27,086 nt of DNA, from the NCBI GenBank assembly GCA_963643985.1, contig CAVINP010000018.1, positions 1-27,086 of the forward strand, written 5' to 3'. Of the stretch, positions 24,001-27,086 are shown one piece after another (position 1 is the stretch's first letter; the number at the start of each line of letters is the position of its first letter). This stretch comes from SFTH01 sp963643985 (GTDB lineage: Bacteria > Bacillota > Clostridia > Christensenellales > Aristaeellaceae). Both the position numbers and the translations under genes were made by a program. A model generated the notes under the pieces. The model searched no databases, was not told where the DNA came from, and saw only the letters and a list, made by a program, of their open reading frames with translations.

Positions 24001-25051
24001 CGGCGAAATGGACGTCGAGGGCGGACTGTGGGAGAACATCGGTGCATTCTTCGGTGGCAAGAAGGACATCGTCGCCACATCCGAAAAGATGTCGAGCTTC
24101 GCCACAAACTTCAGCTCTTTCGCCAATGATATTACCGGTGCCGCAGATGCGGTGACAGATTTCTCGTCCGTAAAGACGGTCGTGGAATCTTTCGTGCAGC
24201 TCGCGGACAGCATTGCAAACGGCAATGTAGACGAATACGACCTCTGGTATGCCGGTGAACTTTTGGGCGACTCGTTCATATCGGCGATTACCGAAACCAT
24301 TTCCGGCGGAACGGACGAGATGGACACCGCTGCCGTCACTCTTTCGGAGGCCGGACAGGATGGTGCTCAGGACACCGTCAAGGATTGGCGCAAGGTCGGC
24401 AAACATCTGAGCCTTGGTATGATGGGTGGCATCACATCCATGGCAAAAAGTGTAAGGGTCGCAGCGACCAACGTCGCTTCCGGTGCAATAAAAGCCATCC
24501 AAATCACCTGGTCTGTGCATTCACCGTCCAGAGTCGGCCGCGAATTGGGCATGTACTTCGATGAGGGTATTGCCGGCGGCCTGGATATTTATTCCAAGGT
24601 CGTCAGCCAATCGGCCGAAGACGTGGGGCAGAACGCTGTGGATGCGGCTTCGAGCATGCTGCGCGGCATGAACGGCAGCATATTTGACGACATCGATCCC
24701 AATCCGACGATACGGCCGGTACTGGATCTGAGCAGCGTTCAAAGCGGTGCGCAGGCCATCGGCGGCATGCTCAATACCGAGCAGATCGTCGGCAGCGGAC
24801 TGTTTCAGGGTATGCGCTTCAACCGAGGCGTGAACCAGCTGACCTTTGACGGCAGCCGGATCAACGGTGGCATGACTGACAAGAACATCATTTCAAGACT
24901 GGATGCTTTATCCGGACGCATCGGCGAACTGGGTGAAGCGGTAAGCAACATGAAGCTGGTATTGGATACCGGTGTGCTGGTGGGTGAAACCTCCGCACAG
25001 ATGGATCGCCAGCTCGGCACACTCGCAATGCGGCGCGGAAGGGGGAATTAA
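18002..25051 (+). CDS. Tape measure protein
   Basis: 2349 residues from GTG 18002 with GGAGGGAGG upstream. The N-terminus has tape-measure features: FDNKQFETNVQQSVESLDKL, a coiled region, GLSSIDKAARKID, and TAAGVELDTAVNSIQGIANL. Hydrophobic, Gly/Ala-rich helices at about 690-1110 contain a 59-residue repeat array, and residues 1252-1913 hold ten 66/67-residue repeats. A C-terminal VHSPSRVGRELGMYFDEG motif is typical. No lysozyme or peptidase domain is visible. At about 1.5 angstrom per residue the tail would be near 350 nm. Residues 820-843 fall in the 70-N gap; the frame is kept across it. It sets tail length and is ejected ahead of the DNA. Confidence 0.95.
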   Translation: MSNSVDKRVVEMQFDNKQFETNVQQSVESLDKLKKGLDLEQSAKGLSSIDKAARKIDLSRLADAAQTVANRFSFLGNLVDSFYSRISNVLLNLTGQATAFVKSLTITPISTGFSEYETQINAIQTIMSNTRDSLTKQGYSEAERLDLVNDRLDQLNHYADKTIYNFTEMTRNIGTFTAAGVELDTAVNSIQGIANLAAVSGSTSQQASTAMYQLSQAISTGTVRLMDWNSVVNAGMGGELFQKALTRTADAMGLGASKIIEESGSFRESLSQGWLTSDVLTATLEQMSWDFEEEAKAMEGYTEAEKEFYIEAAKEKHRAELLAAGYSTDEVEEILTLAQDATEAATKVKTFTQLFDTLKEAAQSGWTQTWEYIIGDFEEAKALLTDISDFFGKIIDQSATSRNEIMAAWKEGGGRDDLIESFWNIVYAIQNAVNMIKGEFEKVFPKTTADDLLSITSAFKELTAKIKAFTENEEKMEKFRRIVAGIANAIDIVRQVISALWGGVKSIFAYLMPEGSSLLELIAKGADKITQFNQYLKETGGIAGIVEKIVNVIKGIIDNIRNFKTNITDLFGSGEDGLLGKLKEWFGSFGNFGEMFSKFFEGNSVLSGIRNALSGIIDSITGFAENMDGADIAAILSGILGAGLVLKIMKFIKGLKQIKDKLVGTIGEVGEGITDALSSFGGGKGDIAKAILEIAASIALIAGALYIVAQIDPDRLGGAIAALTIMMGLMLAFTLIVSKIKPKKATSTGAGLVLLGASMLIFAAAVEKLGKLDEDQLIRGVVALSAVLLELVAFLALTKKAKMGVFKGAGMILLAVSIKXXXXXXXXXXXXXXXXXXXXXXXXGAVMLELAIFLNLTKKAKIGVFKSTALILLAVSIKLFGDAIERIGSMDTEVMKRGLIGMGAVMLELAAFLLLSKKAKIGVFKSVALILLAVSIKMFGDAIAQIGSLDTDVLKQGLIGMGLVMLELAAFLLITKKAKLSLFKGAALILVAIAINSFGETIAKIGRLKTKTILKGVIGLGLVLLELAAFMKVMSKMKGGGIAKAIVMLGVMAVSMQIFAKVLKHLEGVELETMVGFSASFGVALLSLSASMLLISKVPVTAALAGIAKLALIAAAIVALMAAFGAAEQAWNVSSYIESFGDLAESIGNAIGRFIGGIGNGVMQGLNLPQIGNDLSTFMTNLQPFLDGCKTIDDSVVSGVGNLALALLAIGGAEFVNAIASWFVGENPITKFADDIGVLATALNTFAANLSGFTATDESTITNATNAATGLAELVKAIPWELPQWAQAIVGHKDVEKFAEDSGTLATALMNYASNISGFSATVSETDVTNSTNAAKALVALQDSLPAEGGWIQKLTGVKDLSTFAKRVPGFAAGMKAYAAEISGFSSTVSQTDLDNSNNAAQALIDLENSLSRQGGTLQDLIGVQDLGEFAKKVPGFAAGMKAYATEISGFTASVTEDDITNSTNAAQGLADLENSLARQNGTLQKILGVQDLTDFAEKIPGFALGMKAYATNIKGFTDSVSQYDITNSTSAAQGLADLEASLPNTQESAWNNLTGVQDLTDFSSKIPGFALGMKAYAENISGFNDSVEQTDIQNSTSAAQGLADLEASLPNTGESAWTNLTGVQDLGDFAAKLPGFAAGMKAYAENISGFTSTVSETDIINSTNAAKGLAELEESLVNTDGLWQKITGVQDLSAFAEKIPGFGAGMKAYAENLSGFSTTITQNDITNSTNAAKGLAELEGSLTNTDGLWQKINGVQDLSAFAEKIPGFAAGMKTYAEQISGFTTTVSQEDIDNSTAAAQALNALEASLTAEGGLWGNITGLPDLGSFAEKIPKFAAGMKAYAEQISGFTTTVTQEDINNSTNTATALAALENSLSAHGGWAQAIAGEKDLGNFGTNCEELGAGLASFASSIGNVEFTNTDAAIAAMNLITEFTSSMSSEGGLINLIGSAIGGEQDVVGLSEKMATVGTNLAAFAIAINGADFSNTEKVTDVMTDMQDFIGEMDVEGGLWENIGAFFGGKKDIVATSEKMSSFATNFSSFANDITGAADAVTDFSSVKTVVESFVQLADSIANGNVDEYDLWYAGELLGDSFISAITETISGGTDEMDTAAVTLSEAGQDGAQDTVKDWRKVGKHLSLGMMGGITSMAKSVRVAATNVASGAIKAIQITWSVHSPSRVGRELGMYFDEGIAGGLDIYSKVVSQSAEDVGQNAVDAASSMLRGMNGSIFDDIDPNPTIRPVLDLSSVQSGAQAIGGMLNTEQIVGSGLFQGMRFNRGVNQLTFDGSRINGGMTDKNIISRLDALSGRIGELGEAVSNMKLVLDTGVLVGETSAQMDRQLGTLAMRRGRGN
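20228..21287 (+). repeat. 59-residue (177-bp) tandem repeats in tape measure, array 1
   Basis: Copies start near 20228, 20396, 20573, 20750, 20927 and 21104. The core reads KKAKIGVFKS, ALILLAVSIK, IGSMDTEV, GLIGMGAVMLELAAFL. Copies 3 and 4 are most alike and the first and last are diverged. Each unit has two hydrophobic helices. From 20396 to 20573 is exactly 177 bp with the gap counted as 70, so the N length agrees with the period. Confidence 0.85.
20459..20528. other. Gap (70 N) inside tape measure repeat
   Basis: The gap falls within copy 2 of the 177-bp repeat, a place where short reads collapse. Unlike the 10-N gaps, its size keeps the reading frame and the repeat period, so it looks measured, not arbitrary. 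Confidence 0.95.
21755..23740 (+). repeat. Ten 66/67-residue repeats in tape measure, array 2
   Basis: Ten consecutive units (eight of 66 and two of 67 residues) fill 1986 bp exactly. The core reads GFTTTVSQ-DI-NSTNAA, GLAELE-SL, ITGVQDLSAFAEKIPGF and AAGMKAYAE-IS. Units 7 and 8 and units 5 and 6 are the closest pairs, pointing to recent duplications. Diverged units appear on both sides, including about two after 23740. These are protein-coding repeats with no spacers. Confidence 0.9.
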
Positions 25052-25756
25052 ATGTATCATTCGATCACCATCGGCAGCAAGAATACCTGGGACGACTGGC
25101 ATCTGATTCCCAGTTCGCGCCCACTGTTCAGTCCACCGACGGTAAAGACCAATACGGTGGATATCCCAGGCGGAGACGGCGTGCTCGACCTGAGCACCGC
25201 CCTCGCCGGGCGCCCGACGTACAACAACCGCACGGGCTCATGGACTTTTTATGTTGAAAACGGCTTTAAAAACTGGAGCGTGCTCTACAGCGAGATCATG
25301 GTATATTTGCACGGCCAAACATTTAAGGCTTTTCTGGAGGATGATCCGGGCTACTACTATGAGGGCCGATTCTCGGTCAATGCCTGGAAATCGGACAAGG
25401 ATTACAGTCAGATCACGATCGATTACGACGTTGCCCCTTACAAGCAGAGCCGCACAGTGAGCGGTTCTGACTGGTTGTGGGACACGTTTAATTTCGAAAC
25501 CGGCGTGATACGCAATTACAAGAACATTGCCGTGAACGGTACGTTGAGCGTTGTCGTGGTCGGTGACATGATGAACGCCGCACTTGTGATCATATGTTCG
25601 GATTCCGGCATGAGCGTGGAGTACGAGGGCACGAGTTACAGCCTATCCAAAGGCAGCAATAGCATGACCGCGCTCGTATTGAAGCAGGGTGAGAACACTC
25701 TGACGTTCTCCGGCAGCGGAACGGTTACGATCGAGAATGTGGGAGGTCGCCTGTAA
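25052..25756 (+). CDS. Distal tail protein (Dit-like)
   Basis: 234 residues directly after the tape measure stop. The N-terminal half has ITIGSKNTWDDWHLIPSSRP and WTFYVENGFKNWSVLYSEIM, followed by FLEDDPGYYYEGRFSVNAWK and ITIDYDVAPYK, the pattern of Dit proteins from Firmicutes siphophages. The C-terminal third is beta-rich with a GENTLTFSGSGTVTIENVGG end. Dit forms the hub joining tail tube to baseplate, and position between tape measure and Tal genes fits. No carbohydrate-binding insertion is obvious. Confidence 0.85.
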   Translation: MYHSITIGSKNTWDDWHLIPSSRPLFSPPTVKTNTVDIPGGDGVLDLSTALAGRPTYNNRTGSWTFYVENGFKNWSVLYSEIMVYLHGQTFKAFLEDDPGYYYEGRFSVNAWKSDKDYSQITIDYDVAPYKQSRTVSGSDWLWDTFNFETGVIRNYKNIAVNGTLSVVVVGDMMNAALVIICSDSGMSVEYEGTSYSLSKGSNSMTALVLKQGENTLTFSGSGTVTIENVGGRL

Positions 25757-27086
25757 ATGTTCTATATTTATGCCAACGGCAAAAGTATCTATCAGCCTGC
25801 GGACAGCAATCTGGTATTGTTCTCGCCGCAACTGACGCTGGAGATGGGCAAGGCAGGTTCGCTGCAGTTTCAAATGCCGCCCAATCACCGGTATTACGAT
25901 GCGCTGACACCCTTGAGCACAGTCATCACAGTAGAGATGGATGACACTGAGATATTTCGAGGACGCGTGCTCAACAATGACCGCAATTTCAACAAGATAC
26001 GCACGGTCTACTGCGAGGGCAATCTGGCCTATCTGGTGGACAGCGTGCAGAAGGCCGAAAGGTACGAGGGCACAACACACGAACTCTTCAAACTGTTCAT
26101 TGCCTACCACAATGCACGCATGAATGCCGAAAAGCAGTTTACTGTGGGCGATATTACGATTGATGATCGCGAAATCATACTGGCAGGCAAGTCGGATGAA
26201 ACGACGGATGCGGATACGGGCGAGATCGACTATAAGCAGATCTCCATCAATTCCGTGGTGGACGACTGGCAGACGAGCTTCGACCTGATCGAAACCTGTC
26301 TGATCGACTATACCGGCGGATATTTGCGGACACGCTACGAGGACGGGGTCACCTACATCGATCTGCTCGCCGATTACGGAACGACCGCCACGCAGGAGAT
26401 CGAATTCGGCAAGAATCTGCTGGATCTGACCGAAGAAACGGCGGTGGACGAGCTGTTCACGGTGCTGATACCGCTTGGCGACAACAATCTGACGATCGAA
26501 AGCGTGAATGACGGCAGCGACGAACTGGTGGATGAAGAAGCCGTCGCCAAGTACGGCCGGATTGTGAAGACACACGTGTTTGACAGCGTGAATGATCCGA
26601 GCACACTATTGGAGAACGGCCAAAGATATTTGAAGAACTACACCGATACAAAGACGACGATCACGGTGAAGGCCGTGGACATGCATCTGATCGATTCGGA
26701 TGTATTCGCCATCCATATAGGCGACAAGGTGTATGTACGATCTCTCCCCCACGGCATGACGGACGCGCTGACCTGTACCAAGATCGAGTACGACTTCGGC
26801 AATCCCGCCAACAACACATACACCTTCGGCGATGCCAAGCAGACACTGACCGAGCGCTACCGCAAGGACAAGACCCAATCCAGCAACAGCGGATCGCGAG
26901 GTGGTGGCGGAAGCGGCGGAAGCGCCGGTGAAGCTGCCGAAGAAGAGTCTGACAAGAAGCTGGAGGAACTGTACAAGGCCTATATCGACGTCAACAACGA
27001 AACCGGCAACATCACGCTTGCTGCGCTGTACGAAAAGTATAAGGATACTGTAACAATACTGCAGAATCAGTGCGGCATCGACCTGA
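25757..27086 (+). CDS. Tail-associated (Tal-like) protein, 3' end beyond window
   Basis: 443 codons from ATG 25757, one base after the Dit stop, with GGGAGG inside the Dit end as ribosome site. The frame is open at the window edge. Residues 1-370 match the N-terminal hub domain of phage minor structural/Tal proteins: MFYIYANGKSIYQPADSN, LEMGKAGSLQFQMP, GDNNLTIESVNDG, and a C-terminal FGDAKQTLTERYRK. A Gly/Ser linker (SGSRGGGGSGGSAG, about 376-391) then leads to a charged coiled-coil-like region. Proteins of this type form the tail tip and often carry an endopeptidase or receptor-binding part in the missing C-terminus. Confidence 0.85.
   Translation, partial: MFYIYANGKSIYQPADSNLVLFSPQLTLEMGKAGSLQFQMPPNHRYYDALTPLSTVITVEMDDTEIFRGRVLNNDRNFNKIRTVYCEGNLAYLVDSVQKAERYEGTTHELFKLFIAYHNARMNAEKQFTVGDITIDDREIILAGKSDETTDADTGEIDYKQISINSVVDDWQTSFDLIETCLIDYTGGYLRTRYEDGVTYIDLLADYGTTATQEIEFGKNLLDLTEETAVDELFTVLIPLGDNNLTIESVNDGSDELVDEEAVAKYGRIVKTHVFDSVNDPSTLLENGQRYLKNYTDTKTTITVKAVDMHLIDSDVFAIHIGDKVYVRSLPHGMTDALTCTKIEYDFGNPANNTYTFGDAKQTLTERYRKDKTQSSNSGSRGGGGSGGSAGEAAEEESDKKLEELYKAYIDVNNETGNITLAALYEKYKDTVTILQNQCGIDL

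Overview
The window is the late/structural half of a long-tailed siphovirus or prophage. It very probably comes from a gut Clostridia (Oscillospiraceae-type) host: the DNA is moderately GC-rich (just over half by eye), AGGAGG-type ribosome sites are strong, and CCCCTCAGGCGC-type intergenic repeats common in that group are present. The gene order is that of an HK97-type phage: large terminase, portal, capsid protease/capsid fusion, connectors, tail tube, tail chaperones, tape measure, Dit and Tal. Four N runs (2105-2114, 5039-5048, 11818-11827, 20459-20528) show it is a scaffold. Three of them interrupt genes that clearly continue on both sides.

Layout. 1-2190: a tagged papain-fold (Tox-PL-like) protein, an NrdG activase, a MazG-like pyrophosphohydrolase, an iteron-like repeat block and the end of a Cys-rich protein. 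2191-2495: two identical 47-bp REP-like repeats and a terminator. 2496-6369: two overlapping PD-(D/E)XK nucleases, then a protein of more than 920 residues split by a gap. It carries a DFDGD signature like that of YonO-type and RdRp-like RNA polymerases, an N-terminal tag and helix-turn-helix modules at both ends. A small conserved phage gene follows. 6370-7548: repeats and a leftward EcsC-like cargo gene with its own promoter. 7638-11913: possible small terminase, HNH nuclease, ThyX-like protein, connector, a tagged membrane protein, the large terminase, and a tagged gene broken by an amber codon. 11997-27086: the head and tail operon, ending inside the Tal-like gene.

The most interesting material is a possible virion-delivered protein set. 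Four genes start with an HHGIKGMKWGVRR-like or related HYGVGAMDG peptide: a papain-fold candidate effector, the RNA-polymerase-like protein, a small membrane protein and the amber-interrupted gene. I infer that the peptide could be an address tag for packaging into the capsid or onto the connector, with the proteins delivered along with the DNA. Separately, an AATTATATTT-like word occurs 14 times on the plus strand in the first 5 kb, in intergenic DNA and in different codon phases inside genes. I saw none in the rest of the window. It could be the promoter of the phage polymerase, but an assembly or strain effect is not excluded because the array stops at a scaffold gap.

Other points of interest are the protease/acidic linker/capsid fusion with an internal ribosome site before the capsid part, and a 2349-residue tape measure with two nested repeat arrays. 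The size of the gap in the first array exactly fits its 59-residue period.
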